From positions 124,001 through 188,000 of the forward strand of contig NZ_RJJQ01000001.1 in the NCBI RefSeq assembly GCF_003724155.1: a stretch of 64,000 nt of DNA. Reading direction: 5' to 3'. Position numbers and translations under genes: made by a program. Source of the DNA: Flexivirga caeni. GTDB taxonomy: Bacteria; Actinomycetota; Actinomycetes; Actinomycetales; Dermatophilaceae. Positions 1-10,468 of the stretch are shown piece by piece. Positions within the stretch are counted from its first letter, which is position 1. Each line of letters starts with the position of its first letter. The notes beneath the pieces are model-generated. The model was not told the origin of the DNA. It saw only the letters and a program-made list of their open reading frames with translations, and ran no database searches.

Positions 1-123
1 CCCCGTTCCGCGCTCGACCTGGTCTGGCCGGATGCCGGGCAACGCGACCGGTGTCTCGCCTCGCTGGTCGAGGACGGGCTGGTCGAACCGCTGCCCCGCG
101 AACGCTTCCGGCTGCCCGGCTGA
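1..123 (+). CDS. mutY: C-terminal end of probable A/G-specific adenine glycosylase (MutY), partial
   Basis: Frame 1 is open from the window edge to a TGA at 121-123 and encodes the last 40 residues (PRSALDLVWPDAGQRDRC, then a DGLVEP stretch, ending FRLPG). The pattern of a W-P-D, an R-D-R-C-L-x-S-L helix, then D-G-L-V-E-P and R-F-R-L-P resembles the winged C-terminal tail of actinobacterial MutY, which excises A opposite 8-oxoG. No catalytic part is in the window, so the call rests on the tail only. A different winged-helix protein cannot be excluded. Confidence 0.5.
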   Translation, partial: PRSALDLVWPDAGQRDRCLASLVEDGLVEPLPRERFRLPG

Positions 124-164
124 GCCGTCACCTGGTGGCAACCTGACGTCACTACGATGACCGC

Positions 165-689
165 ATGGCCACCCCAACTCAGCCCCAATTCCTCATCGTG
201 ATGGGGGTTTCCGGCTCTGGGAAGACCACCATCGGTGAGGACATCGCCGAGCGCCTCGGCTGGCTGTATGCCGAAGGCGACGACTTCCACTCGCAAGCGA
301 ACGTCAGCAAGATGGCCGCCGGCATTCCACTCACCGACGAGGACCGCTGGCCGTGGCTGCATTCCATCGGCACCTGGATCGACGAGCACGAACGAGACGG
401 GCGTAGCGCGGTGATCACCTGCTCGGCGCTGCGGCGCAGCTACCGGGACCTGCTGCGCGACGGGCGCGCCAACGTGCGCTTCGTCTACCTGAACATCCCC
501 GAAGACGTGCTGCGCGACCGGCTGGCGCACCGCACCGGTCACTACATGCCGCCGTCGCTGCTGCCCTCACAATTGGCGACGCTCGAGCCGCTGCAACCGG
601 ACGAGCCGGGCGTGGTGGTGCATCAGCACGACGACCCACAGCAGGCGGTGACCGAGGCGCTCGACGAGCTCGGACTCACTCCGCACTGA
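165..689 (+). CDS. gntK: Gluconokinase
   Basis: This 174-residue protein has the length of E. coli GntK (about 175). It phosphorylates D-gluconate to 6-phosphogluconate with ATP, feeding the pentose phosphate pathway. The Walker A loop GVSGSGKT is at residues 14-21, followed by the family pattern AEGDDFHSQANVSKMAAGIPL, then DRWPWL and TCSALRRSYRDLLR. The C-terminal HYMPPSLLPSQLATLEPL stretch is the usual lid and substrate region. No gluconate permease or GntR regulator is adjacent. The ATG at 165 has no obvious Shine-Dalgarno; a TACGAT at 153-158 would give a leaderless transcript, which is inference. Confidence 0.93.
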   Translation: MATPTQPQFLIVMGVSGSGKTTIGEDIAERLGWLYAEGDDFHSQANVSKMAAGIPLTDEDRWPWLHSIGTWIDEHERDGRSAVITCSALRRSYRDLLRDGRANVRFVYLNIPEDVLRDRLAHRTGHYMPPSLLPSQLATLEPLQPDEPGVVVHQHDDPQQAVTEALDELGLTPH

Positions 690-739
690 CCGAGCGAGGG
701 GTTGTCACGACACTGCGTCCCTGGTAAGTTCTCGCGTTT

Positions 740-1594
740 GTGCGCGTTGCCGGTCTCGACTCTCCCAGGTGGCCGCGTCGCACGGTGTCACACGGCACGC
801 TGCCGGTCTACTGGCGCCTGTTCGTCGCGGGCTTCCAGCAGCAGACCGCCTACCCACTGGCGATGTTCGGCGGGCTGGTCGCCAACCTGACCTTCGGCTT
901 CCTGAAGGTCGCGATGCTCTTTGCCACCGTGCGTGCTGCCGGCGCCTCGGTGCAGGGTTACACCGTCGGCACCATGAGCGCCTACATCTGGCTCTCCCAG
1001 GGCATGCTCGGCTCGATCAACCTGAACGGGCGGATCGACCTCGCCGACCGCATCAAGACCGGTGACGTCGCCGTCGACTTCCTTCGCCCGGTCAACGTCC
1101 AACTCGCCACGGTTGCCACCGAAGCCGGCAAAGCCGTGTTCGCGCTCATCCCCCGCGCGGTGCCGAGTGTGGCGATCGGTTCACTCGCCGTCGGTATGAC
1201 GATGCCGCGCACGCCCGCGCCATACCTGCTCGGCGCCGTCAGCCTGCTGGCCGGCATCGTCATCTCGTTCTCCACCGTCTACCTGGTGGCCGTGGTGGGG
1301 TTCTGGCTGATCGAGACACGCGGCATCCAGATCTTCTACATGGTGGTCTCCGGCTTCTTCGCCGGCCTCTTCGTGCCGATCTCGCTCTTCCCTAGCTGGC
1401 TGCTCGCCATCGCGCAGGCCACACCGTTCCCGTCGATGATGATGTATCCCGTCGACGTCCTCACCGCACGCACCACAGGGGCCGCGGCATACGGGCTGGT
1501 CGGTGTGCAGTTCGCCTGGCTCGGCGCCACCCTCCTCGTCGGCCACCTGCTCACTGTCGTCGGACGGCGCAAGCTGGAGGTGCAGGGCGGATAA
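740..1594 (+). CDS. ABC-2 type exporter permease, subunit 1
   Basis: Membrane protein of up to 284 residues with about six hydrophobic segments, in the COG4587 / ABC-2_membrane_6 style of permease that works in pairs. It shares an operon with a second permease (stop and start overlap by one base, TAATG at 1594) and an ATPase. The substrate is not evident; related systems export antibiotics or lipids. The start is uncertain: GTG at 740 gives an arginine-rich lead of 15 residues, and GTG at 785 (VSHGTLPVYWRLF) begins at the point where family members usually start, with AGGTGG at 767-772 upstream. I consider 785 quite likely. Confidence 0.85.
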   Translation: MRVAGLDSPRWPRRTVSHGTLPVYWRLFVAGFQQQTAYPLAMFGGLVANLTFGFLKVAMLFATVRAAGASVQGYTVGTMSAYIWLSQGMLGSINLNGRIDLADRIKTGDVAVDFLRPVNVQLATVATEAGKAVFALIPRAVPSVAIGSLAVGMTMPRTPAPYLLGAVSLLAGIVISFSTVYLVAVVGFWLIETRGIQIFYMVVSGFFAGLFVPISLFPSWLLAIAQATPFPSMMMYPVDVLTARTTGAAAYGLVGVQFAWLGATLLVGHLLTVVGRRKLEVQGG

Positions 1595-2433
1595 TGGGAA
1601 CTCCAGTCCACTTCACCGAAATCGGCGTAGCACCAGGGCGATTCGCTGGTTACCGGGCCGTCCTGGCGTCTCGGATGCGCTCTCAGCGCAGCTACCGGAG
1701 CAACTTCATCACCGACCTCTCCAGCTCGGCGGTCGTCGGCCTGATCGAGCTCGCGGAGGTATGGCTGCTCTTCCACCAGGTCACCGTGCTGGGCGGGCTG
1801 ACCTTCCGGCAGGTGCTGCTCGTCTTCGGCGTCGCCGATCTGTGCTTCTCCATCGCCGACCTCTTCGTCGGCCACTGCGACAACCTGCCGACGTACATCC
1901 GGGCGGGCACGCTCGACGTCTTCTACCTGCGGCCGCAACCGTTGCTGCTGCAGCTGATGACCAGCGACATCTCGCTGCGGCGGCTGACACGAGCCGGCAT
2001 CGGCCTCGCGTCGTTGGTTATCGGCTTGTCGATCAACGAGATTCACTGGTCGACGAGCACGGTCCTGCTGCTCGCGCTCACCCTTGTGTGCGCCACAGCG
2101 ATCTTCGCGGCCATGTTCGTCTGGGCCGCGGGGGTGCAGTTCTTCCTGATCCAGGGCGCGGAGTTCACCAACGCCTTCGTGTATGGCGGCCGGTATGCCG
2201 CCACCCAGACCGCTGCCGTCTGGTCGACTCCGCTGAAGGTGCTCTTCGGTTTCGTCTTCCCGATGGCGCTCACGGCATACCTGCCGGCGTTGCGCCTGCT
2301 GGGCCTGCCGGGTCCGGCCGGGCTGCCGAACTGGCTCGCCTGGTGCACGCCACTGGCGGTGCTGTGGATCTGGGCATTCGCGCTGGGCATGTGGCGGCTC
2401 GGCGTCCGGCACTATCAAGGAGGGGGCGGCTGA
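1594..2433 (+). CDS. ABC-2 type exporter permease, subunit 2
   Basis: A 279-residue polytopic membrane protein of the COG3694 kind, the partner of the preceding permease. It starts MGTPVHFTEIG and then shows RSQRSYRSNFITDLSSS before the first membrane helix, a typical cytoplasmic elbow preceding six helices. Its start overlaps the stop of the first permease, and its stop is one base from the ATPase start, so all three are translated from one message. Two different permeases plus one ATPase is the standard composition of this exporter class. Cargo unknown. Confidence 0.87.
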   Translation: MGTPVHFTEIGVAPGRFAGYRAVLASRMRSQRSYRSNFITDLSSSAVVGLIELAEVWLLFHQVTVLGGLTFRQVLLVFGVADLCFSIADLFVGHCDNLPTYIRAGTLDVFYLRPQPLLLQLMTSDISLRRLTRAGIGLASLVIGLSINEIHWSTSTVLLLALTLVCATAIFAAMFVWAAGVQFFLIQGAEFTNAFVYGGRYAATQTAAVWSTPLKVLFGFVFPMALTAYLPALRLLGLPGPAGLPNWLAWCTPLAVLWIWAFALGMWRLGVRHYQGGGG

Positions 2434-2434
2434 G

Positions 2435-3403
2435 ATGAGCGATGCAGTCATCGAAACCGATTGTTTGACACGGAAGTTCGCTGTTCGCGGCAAAGGCCGC
2501 AAGGTTGTGACCCGGACGACGATGTGTGCCGTCGACAACTTGCAACTGCGTGTCTCGCCCGGTGAGTCGGTGGGCTATATCGGCGCCAATGGTGCCGGCA
2601 AATCGACCACGATCAAGATGCTCGTCGGCATCCTGGTGCCGACGAGCGGCACCGTGCGCACCTGCGGCCTGGACCCCCATCGGCAGCGTCGGCAGCTGGC
2701 GGCGCGCGTCGGCGTGGTCTTCGGTCAGCGTTCGCAACTGTGGTGGGACCTGCCGGTGCGCGAGTCGTTCGAGATCCTCGCGGCGATCCATCGGCTGCCC
2801 GCCGCAGATGCATCGGCCCGCACCGCCGAGCTGACCGAACAGCTCGAGCTCGGCGACTTCGTGGCCACGCCAGTCCGACAGCTGTCCCTCGGGCAGCGGA
2901 TGCGCGCCGAGGTCGCGGCCGCGTTGCTGCACCGGCCACGCCTGGTCATCCTGGACGAGCCGACCATCGGCCTGGACGTGCTTTCCAAACAGCGGCTGCG
3001 CGAATTCCTTGTCACTGAACGCCTTTCGCACGGAACCACGCTGCTGCTCACCACACATGACATGGGTGACATCGAGCGACTGTGCGAGCGTGTGCTGGTG
3101 GTCGACCACGGCAGCACGGTGTATGACGGCAGCCTCAACGGACTTGCACAGACCGCGGGGTCGGACCGCATCCTGGTGCTGGATTTCGTCGAGGCAACGA
3201 CGGACCTGACCGGCATACCGCACACGAAGCATCTCGGCAGCGAGGTCGGCGGCGCCCGGCAGCGTCTCAGCTTCGACTCCGAGAACACCACGGCTGCAAT
3301 GGTTTTGGCAGCTGTCGGCGAGCGAGCCGAGTTGCGGGACCTGACCATCGAAGAGCCGGACATCGAGGATGTGGTCCGCCGGATCTATCAGGCACGCCGG
3401 TAG
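2435..3403 (+). CDS. ABC-2 exporter ATP-binding protein
   Basis: A 322-residue ABC ATPase. Walker A GANGAGKST is at residues 50-58, the signature LSLGQRMR at 150-157, Walker B LVILDEPT at 170-177, and an H-loop TTHDM near 208. The sequence between Walker A and the signature contains FGQRSQLWWDLP, characteristic of the COG4586 branch that pairs with COG4587/COG3694 permeases. The extra roughly 100 residues after the core form the accessory C-terminal domain common in DrrA-like exporters. It energises export by the two upstream permeases. The ATG at 2435 lies immediately after the permease stop, with AAGGAGGGGG 5' as ribosome binding site. Confidence 0.92.
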   Translation: MSDAVIETDCLTRKFAVRGKGRKVVTRTTMCAVDNLQLRVSPGESVGYIGANGAGKSTTIKMLVGILVPTSGTVRTCGLDPHRQRRQLAARVGVVFGQRSQLWWDLPVRESFEILAAIHRLPAADASARTAELTEQLELGDFVATPVRQLSLGQRMRAEVAAALLHRPRLVILDEPTIGLDVLSKQRLREFLVTERLSHGTTLLLTTHDMGDIERLCERVLVVDHGSTVYDGSLNGLAQTAGSDRILVLDFVEATTDLTGIPHTKHLGSEVGGARQRLSFDSENTTAAMVLAAVGERAELRDLTIEEPDIEDVVRRIYQARR

Positions 3404-3431
3404 CGGCCGCCGCCGGTGAGGCACCGAAACC

Positions 3432-3464
3432 GTCCCCACCGCGCGACCGTCGCGACTCCGGGAC
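3432..3464. repeat. Solo copy of the 33-bp GTCCC...GGGAC palindromic repeat
   Basis: Thirty-three bases opening with GTCCC and closing with GGGAC, with a central CGACCGTCG palindrome. It has the same length and architecture as the units of the arrays at 6286, 12765 and 30688, though more diverged. It lies in the 77-bp gap between the convergent ABC ATPase and the GT-C gene, where its hairpin could also end transcription from both sides. Confidence 0.75.
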
Positions 3465-3480
3465 ACCCTCCAGCCCGATT

Positions 3481-5103
3481 TCACCGTCCGTCCTCGCGGT
3501 GCAGCAGCTGCTGGCCGCCGCAGGCCAGGATCGGCCGGTAGTTGAGGGCGAGTTCGGCAGCCTCGGCCGGGGTCGGCACTCCGGGACCGGGAGCATCGCG
3601 GAAGGTAAGCCCGGCGGGGCCGATCCGCGCACCGCTGACCCAGACGTACGCGAAGGTGCCGTCGCGCAGGTATTGCAGCTGTGTCGCCGCCGCGGGTGTC
3701 GTGTAAACCCATGACAAGTCAGCGAATTCGAACCGGTGCGGTGGCACCGTATGCGTCCGGTACAGGGCGCGGGCGGCGAAGAGGCTGTTGACCGAAAGAA
3801 TCGGCCCGCCTTTCGCGGAGTCGACGAATGCGGCGGCTGTGCTCGGCGCCGTGAAATGCCGGTGGGAGGAGTGGACGACGCACCGGATCGGCAACGATGC
3901 CCGGCCGAGCCCGTAGTCGGGGCCGCTCTGCTGCATCGACGGTATGACGCCGGCGAATGCCAGCACCGCGACCACTGCCGTGACCGCGGTCGCCTGCCCA
4001 GGGCGCCGCAGGGTTGCAGCCGCCATCGGCAACGCGACGGCGACGAAACAAAGCGGCACGAGAACGTTGTTCGGATGCCGCACCCCGACAACCGCTGCCC
4101 ACATCGACAAGGGCATCGCGACAGCGAAAACCGCTGCCGCCGCGCGCGTTTCGGCCTGAAGCCGGGTCCAGGCGAGAGAGCAGAGCAGGAAGGTCAGCAG
4201 CGCGAGGCAGAGCGTGACGACGACGATCGGGTTGCCGGTGAACAGCTCTGCGGCATACCTGCCCTCGAGCGCGAACTCGTTGTTGCGTCGGGGCGCTTGC
4301 AGTTTTGCGACAAAATAGGCCTGCAGCAAGCTCCGCATCCCACCGGCGTATGGCGCGAGCGTCACGACAGTGGTGATCGCGCACCCGGCGAGGCCCGCCA
4401 GCACGATCCGCCCGAGTTCCCGCATCGGCAGTGCGCGATGGCCGTCACGGCCGACGACCAGCAGGGCGATCAGCATTGCGGCCCAGGGGGCGATGACCTG
4501 GTACTTCGCCCAGAAGAGCGCGCCGAACACCACCCCGTCGAGCACCCACCACCGGGTCGCGACGGGCTCGCCGTCGAGCGCACGCAGCACCAGCCAGAGC
4601 ATCAGCAGCACACCGGGCACGGCCAGTTCCTCGCAGGTGAACGACGTCGAGACACCAAGGACCGCGAGATAGATCAGCGCACCCGACGACAGGGCCGACA
4701 GCACCGCGCCGACCGGCCCGAGGATGCGGAGCGCGATGCGGTGGGCGAGCCACAGCGCCGCGAAGGCGCACACGGCCAGCATCGCCAGCGGGGGTCCGAC
4801 CGACCAGGCTCGTAGCCGTGCGAAGCCGCCGAAGAGCAGGTAGAAGAACGGTCCCTTGACGTCATACACGTCGCGATAGGGCAGTTGCCCGTGCGCCCAC
4901 GCGTTGCCCACGACCTGGTAGACGTAGAAGTCGGAGTTGATGTCGTTGCGCTGGGGGTAGAGCGGCGAGAGGCGGAAGCGGAAGAGCGCGATGCCGGCGG
5001 CGAGGGCGAGGAGGAGCAGCACACCCGTGCGGCCCGCCGCCGTGTCGGGCAGCCGGTGCCGCGTCGTCGGTTGGTGCGGCCGGGTCCGCTGAATCGCCAC
5101 CAC
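3481..5103 (-). CDS. GT-C family polytopic membrane protein, possible glycosyltransferase (GT39-like)
   Basis: A 540-residue protein with about ten to twelve hydrophobic helices and a soluble C-terminal part from about residue 400. After the first helix it has NDINSDFYVYQVVGNAWAHG and then DVYDVKGPFFYL. An acidic residue in the first extracytoplasmic loop followed by D-x-K-G-P is typical of GT-C/ArnT/PMT-like glycosyltransferases that use polyprenyl-phosphate sugars at the outer face of the membrane. Acceptor and sugar are not predictable. It starts with tandem GTG codons (5103 or 5100). It stands alone, convergent with the ABC operon and divergent from the acetyltransferase gene. Confidence 0.7.
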   Translation of the reverse strand: MVAIQRTRPHQPTTRHRLPDTAAGRTGVLLLLALAAGIALFRFRLSPLYPQRNDINSDFYVYQVVGNAWAHGQLPYRDVYDVKGPFFYLLFGGFARLRAWSVGPPLAMLAVCAFAALWLAHRIALRILGPVGAVLSALSSGALIYLAVLGVSTSFTCEELAVPGVLLMLWLVLRALDGEPVATRWWVLDGVVFGALFWAKYQVIAPWAAMLIALLVVGRDGHRALPMRELGRIVLAGLAGCAITTVVTLAPYAGGMRSLLQAYFVAKLQAPRRNNEFALEGRYAAELFTGNPIVVVTLCLALLTFLLCSLAWTRLQAETRAAAAVFAVAMPLSMWAAVVGVRHPNNVLVPLCFVAVALPMAAATLRRPGQATAVTAVVAVLAFAGVIPSMQQSGPDYGLGRASLPIRCVVHSSHRHFTAPSTAAAFVDSAKGGPILSVNSLFAARALYRTHTVPPHRFEFADLSWVYTTPAAATQLQYLRDGTFAYVWVSGARIGPAGLTFRDAPGPGVPTPAEAAELALNYRPILACGGQQLLHREDGR

Positions 5104-5225
5104 TCCCTCGATGCGGGGCGCTCGCTCCGCGGTGGGAGATTAGGCGACCCGGGTGGCGATCAGGTGAACCGCGGCCACCCTGCGGGCAAAGCCGGTGCGG
5201 CGGGCGGCCACCGTACAGTGCGCGT

Positions 5226-5693
5226 ATGACGATCGAAGTTCGCCGGGCACGCGACGGCGACGAGGATGCGCTTGTCGACCTGCGGGCGGAGATGTTTCGC
5301 GCCATGGGGATGACGAACGACGCAAATGGCTGGCAAGAGACCGCCCGGTCCTGGTTCGCGGCCCGGCTGGGCGATCCGCATCTCGGCATTTTCGTGGTCA
5401 CTCAGGACGGATCGGTGGTCGCATGCGCGATGGGGATGGTGCGGGATGCCGGCCCGTCGCCGACGGCGCCGGAGGGCCGCGACATCCTGATCAGCAATGT
5501 CTGCACCGCACCCGACCAGCGCCGGCGCGGTTACGGTCAAGCCGCGTTCGACGCAGTGCTGGACTGGTGCCGCGCCCAGGGCGTCAGCCGCCTGGAGCTG
5601 ATGGCAACCGACGCCGGGCGGCCGATGTACGAGCGCGCCGGCTTCGAGACGCGCCCCCGGCTGATGCGTGCAACCCTCTCAGGGGTCTCCTAG
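5226..5693 (+). CDS. GNAT family N-acetyltransferase
   Basis: A 155-residue single-domain GNAT protein. Motif A is visible as ISNVCTAPDQRRRGYGQAAF, with the R-R-x-G-Y-G acetyl-CoA pyrophosphate loop, followed by LELMATDAGRPMYERAGF, the usual motif B. It should transfer acetyl from acetyl-CoA to an amine of an unknown substrate. Its TAG stop shares the bases CTAG (5690-5693) with the stop of the convergent ArgA-like gene, so the two coding regions overlap by 4 bp tail to tail. Confidence 0.85.
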   Translation: MTIEVRRARDGDEDALVDLRAEMFRAMGMTNDANGWQETARSWFAARLGDPHLGIFVVTQDGSVVACAMGMVRDAGPSPTAPEGRDILISNVCTAPDQRRRGYGQAAFDAVLDWCRAQGVSRLELMATDAGRPMYERAGFETRPRLMRATLSGVS

Positions 5694-6202
5694 AGGGTCA
5701 GCAGCATCCGGTGGTTGCCGAGGGTGTTGGGCTTCACGCGGTCAAGATCCAGGAACTCGGCGACGCCCTCGTCATACGACTGCAGCATCTCGGCGTAGAC
5801 ATCGGCGGCGACCGGCTCACCCTCGATCTCCGAAAACCCATGCCGGGCAAAGAAACCCACCTCAAAGGTAAGACAGAAGACCCGCTTGACCGCGAGGGTG
5901 CGCGCCCGCTGCAGCAACTCGGTCAACAGCGTGCTGCCGATGCCCTGCCCCTTCTCCATCGGGTCGACCGCGAGGGTGCGCACCTCGGCGACGTCCTCCC
6001 ACATCACGTGCAGCGCGCCGCAGCCGACCAGCCGATCACCGCGTTCGACGAGCAGGAACTCCTGCACGCCCTCGTAGTAGGCGACCGCCGGCTTCGGGAC
6101 GATCGCGCGGGCGTCGACATACGACTTCACGAGCGCGCGGATGCGGCGGACGTCCGTCGCCAGCGCCGGACGAATCACGAGCTCGGGATCGTGCAGGGTC
6201 AT
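5690..6202 (-). CDS. argA: Amino-acid N-acetyltransferase (N-acetylglutamate synthase type)
   Basis: A 170-residue GNAT protein resembling the short ArgA of M. tuberculosis (Rv2747), which acetylates glutamate or glutamine in the first step of arginine synthesis. Seen are VIRPALATDVRRIRALVKSY near the N-terminus, VAEVRTLAVDPMEKGQGIGS (motif A) in the middle, and FCLTFEVGFFARHGFSEIEG in motif B, all typical of this clade. I chose ATG 6202 because GGAAGGA lies at a good distance upstream; the ATG at 6211 is too close to that sequence. No other arg genes are nearby. Confidence 0.8.
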   Translation of the reverse strand: MTLHDPELVIRPALATDVRRIRALVKSYVDARAIVPKPAVAYYEGVQEFLLVERGDRLVGCGALHVMWEDVAEVRTLAVDPMEKGQGIGSTLLTELLQRARTLAVKRVFCLTFEVGFFARHGFSEIEGEPVAADVYAEMLQSYDEGVAEFLDLDRVKPNTLGNHRMLLTL

Positions 6203-6285
6203 GCGTCGCATCCTTCCGCACCGCGTCCGTATGGCGCGCCCGGCCCCTCGCAACCGGCGACCGTTGCCAGTTCCGCGGTGTTTCG

Positions 6286-6474
6286 GTCCCTAACCCTCGA
6301 CGGTCGCGCCTTCGGGACGGGATCCCGCGGTGTTTCTGTCCCTAACCCTCGACGGTCGCGCCTTCGGGACGGGAACCCGCGGTGATTCGGTCCCTAACTC
6401 TCGACGGTCGCGCCTTCGGGACGGGAACCCGCGGTGATTCTGTCCCAAACTCTCGACGGTCGCGCCTTCGGGAC
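6286..6474. repeat. Array of four 33-bp imperfect palindromes with 52-bp period
   Basis: Units at 6286-6318, 6338-6370, 6390-6422 and 6442-6474, each GTCCC(T/A)AAC(T/C)CTCGACGG, then TCGCGCCTTCGGGAC (one base varies in the last unit). Start-to-start distance is exactly 52 bp every time, with 19-bp spacers that are themselves similar (GGGAACCCGCGGTGATTC type). The 400-bp gap 6203-6602 holds this array, a GCAAC...GTTGC dyad at about 6250-6267, and the clpC terminator. I see no gene in it. Confidence 0.9.
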
Positions 6475-6547
6475 GAGAACCCCAGGTGCCGGTTCCTCAC
6501 GACAGCCACTGCGCACGCGCGACCGAAAAGGCGCCCGGGCACACCGA

Positions 6548-6577
6548 AGGGCCGGACGGATACCCGTCCGGCCCTTC
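6548..6577 (-). terminator. Intrinsic terminator-like hairpin after clpC
   Basis: Perfect 13-bp inverted repeat AAGGGCCGGACGG (6548-6560) and CCGTCCGGCCCTT (6565-6577) with a 4-base loop, 25 bases past the clpC stop. There is no run of T after it, as is common in actinobacteria. Confidence 0.75.
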
Positions 6578-6602
6578 GGCGTTCGGTCAGTGACGCGAAA
6601 TG

Positions 6603-9137
<2,535 letters not shown>

Positions 9138-9305
9138 CTTTGAACTCCTCGGGGTAGCACTCGCCACCATTGATGCTAGCTGCCGCAACTGGGACCAGCA
9201 CCGCTGACCTTCGCGGCACGGCGCCCCTGGTGGCGCAGCATGTCTTGACGCAGACAACGCCGGCGAGGCATCGCGTGTTCCACCGCCCGGACGCCCGGAT
9301 GTCAT

Positions 9306-9323
9306 GTTCGCGCACAGCGGAAC
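9306..9323. promoter_or_regulatory. Candidate ClgR operator in the clpC / HprK-like divergent region
   Basis: GTTCGC-GCACA-GCG followed by GAAC fits the GTTCGC-N5-GCG operator described for ClgR, the activator of clp genes in streptomycetes and corynebacteria. It lies about 170 bp upstream of clpC ATG and 26 bp before the divergent gene start. Match is by eye only. Confidence 0.4.
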
Positions 9324-9348
9324 CCGGAGCCTTGGCTACTATCCGCAC

Positions 9349-10461
9349 ATGCCGCCCGAACACATCAGCGTGCTGGGTTCCGTCATCGCGGTCGATCTCC
9401 CGGAGGACGACCGCGACCGGGTCCGCGCCCAATGGGACCGCTGTATGGCGCCCTCGGACAGCACTGCGCTTTCCTCGGTGACCTACAGCACCGACGACGA
9501 CGCCGACCGACGCGACTACTCACTGGCCAGTTCGCTGACGCTGGCCGGCATACAGCACGCGGCCGGGACTCGGCTGATGCTGCACGCTGCGGGCGCCGCC
9601 GATCCGGAGACCGGCCGGGTGGCGGTGCTGGTCGCGGCGTCCGGCACCGGCAAGACCACGGCGGCCCATCGACTGTGCCGTGCCGGGTTCGGCTACGTCA
9701 CCGACGAGACGGTCTCGATCGGCGAGGACGACGGCATACTCCCCTACCCCAAGCCACTATCCGTGGTGATCGACGGCGATGCCCCGCACCACAAGTCCCA
9801 GCACGGCCCAGCGGAACTCGGGCTCGCGCCGTGCCCGCCCGACCCCCGCGCCGCCCTGTATGTCGTGCTCGACCGCGACCGAGACGGCACCGGCGGCAGC
9901 GAGCCGACACTGGAGCGACTGCCGCTCATGGACGGGCTGATCGCCCTGATCCCGCAGACGTCAGCACTCCCGTCGATGCGTCGGCCGCTGCAGGCCCTGG
10001 CGGGGTCGGTACACCGCGCCGGTGGAGTATGGCGGCTGGCCTACCAGGAGATCGCCGACACGATCCCGCTGCTGCGCGACGCGCTGCGCAGTCACGATCC
10101 CGACCCGACCGACCTGGTCGGGGTGGCGCCGCCCGAACCTGGATGCGAGCCCGGCCTGCCCGCTGTCCCGGTCACGGCACTCGATGAACCCGAACCGCTC
10201 GACGCGAACACCCTCGTGGTGCGCGCGCCATACCTCGACGCAGTGGCGATCGATGACGAACTGCTCGTCCTCGTCGACTGCCGGCCGGCCCGGCTCTCCG
10301 GTCTCGGCGCGACCATCTGGCCGGCGGCCGGCGAGCCGGTGTCCCTGGCGGAGCTGACCCGGCTGTGCGTCGCCGCCCACGGCGATCACCCCGAGGCCGA
10401 CCGCCTCGTGCACGAAGCGGCGGAGGAACTCTTCCGCCACCAGGTGCTGCAACGGGCGTGA
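9349..10461 (+). CDS. HPr-kinase-like P-loop protein fused to a PqqD-like domain
   Basis: A 370-residue protein of unknown function. The middle part has VAVLVAASGTGKTTAAHRLC, with Walker A ASGTGKTT at residues 97-104, then FGYVTDETVSI and PKPLSVVIDGD, the layout of the HprK/PEP-carboxykinase-like fold. The last 80 residues (DELLVLVDCRPARLSGLGA, then a TIWPAAGEPVSLAEL segment) resemble PqqD/RRE winged helices. Such fusions or pairs occur in exopolysaccharide and lasso-peptide loci. It lies next to a tyrosine phosphatase and a BY-kinase, which favours a polysaccharide role, but no peptide precursor is visible. ATG 9349 is preferred; ATG 9304 lies at the ClgR-like site. TACTAT at 9336-9341 could give a leaderless mRNA. 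Confidence 0.65.
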   Translation: MPPEHISVLGSVIAVDLPEDDRDRVRAQWDRCMAPSDSTALSSVTYSTDDDADRRDYSLASSLTLAGIQHAAGTRLMLHAAGAADPETGRVAVLVAASGTGKTTAAHRLCRAGFGYVTDETVSIGEDDGILPYPKPLSVVIDGDAPHHKSQHGPAELGLAPCPPDPRAALYVVLDRDRDGTGGSEPTLERLPLMDGLIALIPQTSALPSMRRPLQALAGSVHRAGGVWRLAYQEIADTIPLLRDALRSHDPDPTDLVGVAPPEPGCEPGLPAVPVTALDEPEPLDANTLVVRAPYLDAVAIDDELLVLVDCRPARLSGLGATIWPAAGEPVSLAELTRLCVAAHGDHPEADRLVHEAAEELFRHQVLQRA

Positions 10462-10468
10462 CGCAGCT

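Noticed and set aside
5101-5142. Further copy of the GAGCGAAGCG / TATCGA hairpin family before the GT-C gene
   Set aside because: GGAGCGAGCG and ATCGAGGGAG are present on the minus strand, but arms and spacing differ too much to call it the same element.
6286-6474. CRISPR-like appearance of 33-bp repeats with 19-bp spacers
   Set aside because: Spacers are short and similar to each other, repeats are palindromes with substitutions, arrays have two to four units, and no cas genes are present.
9138-9305. N-terminal extension of ClpC by 56 residues
   Set aside because: The extension is not ClpC-like; ATG 9137 has a strong GAGGAG and yields the universal MFERFTDRAR start.
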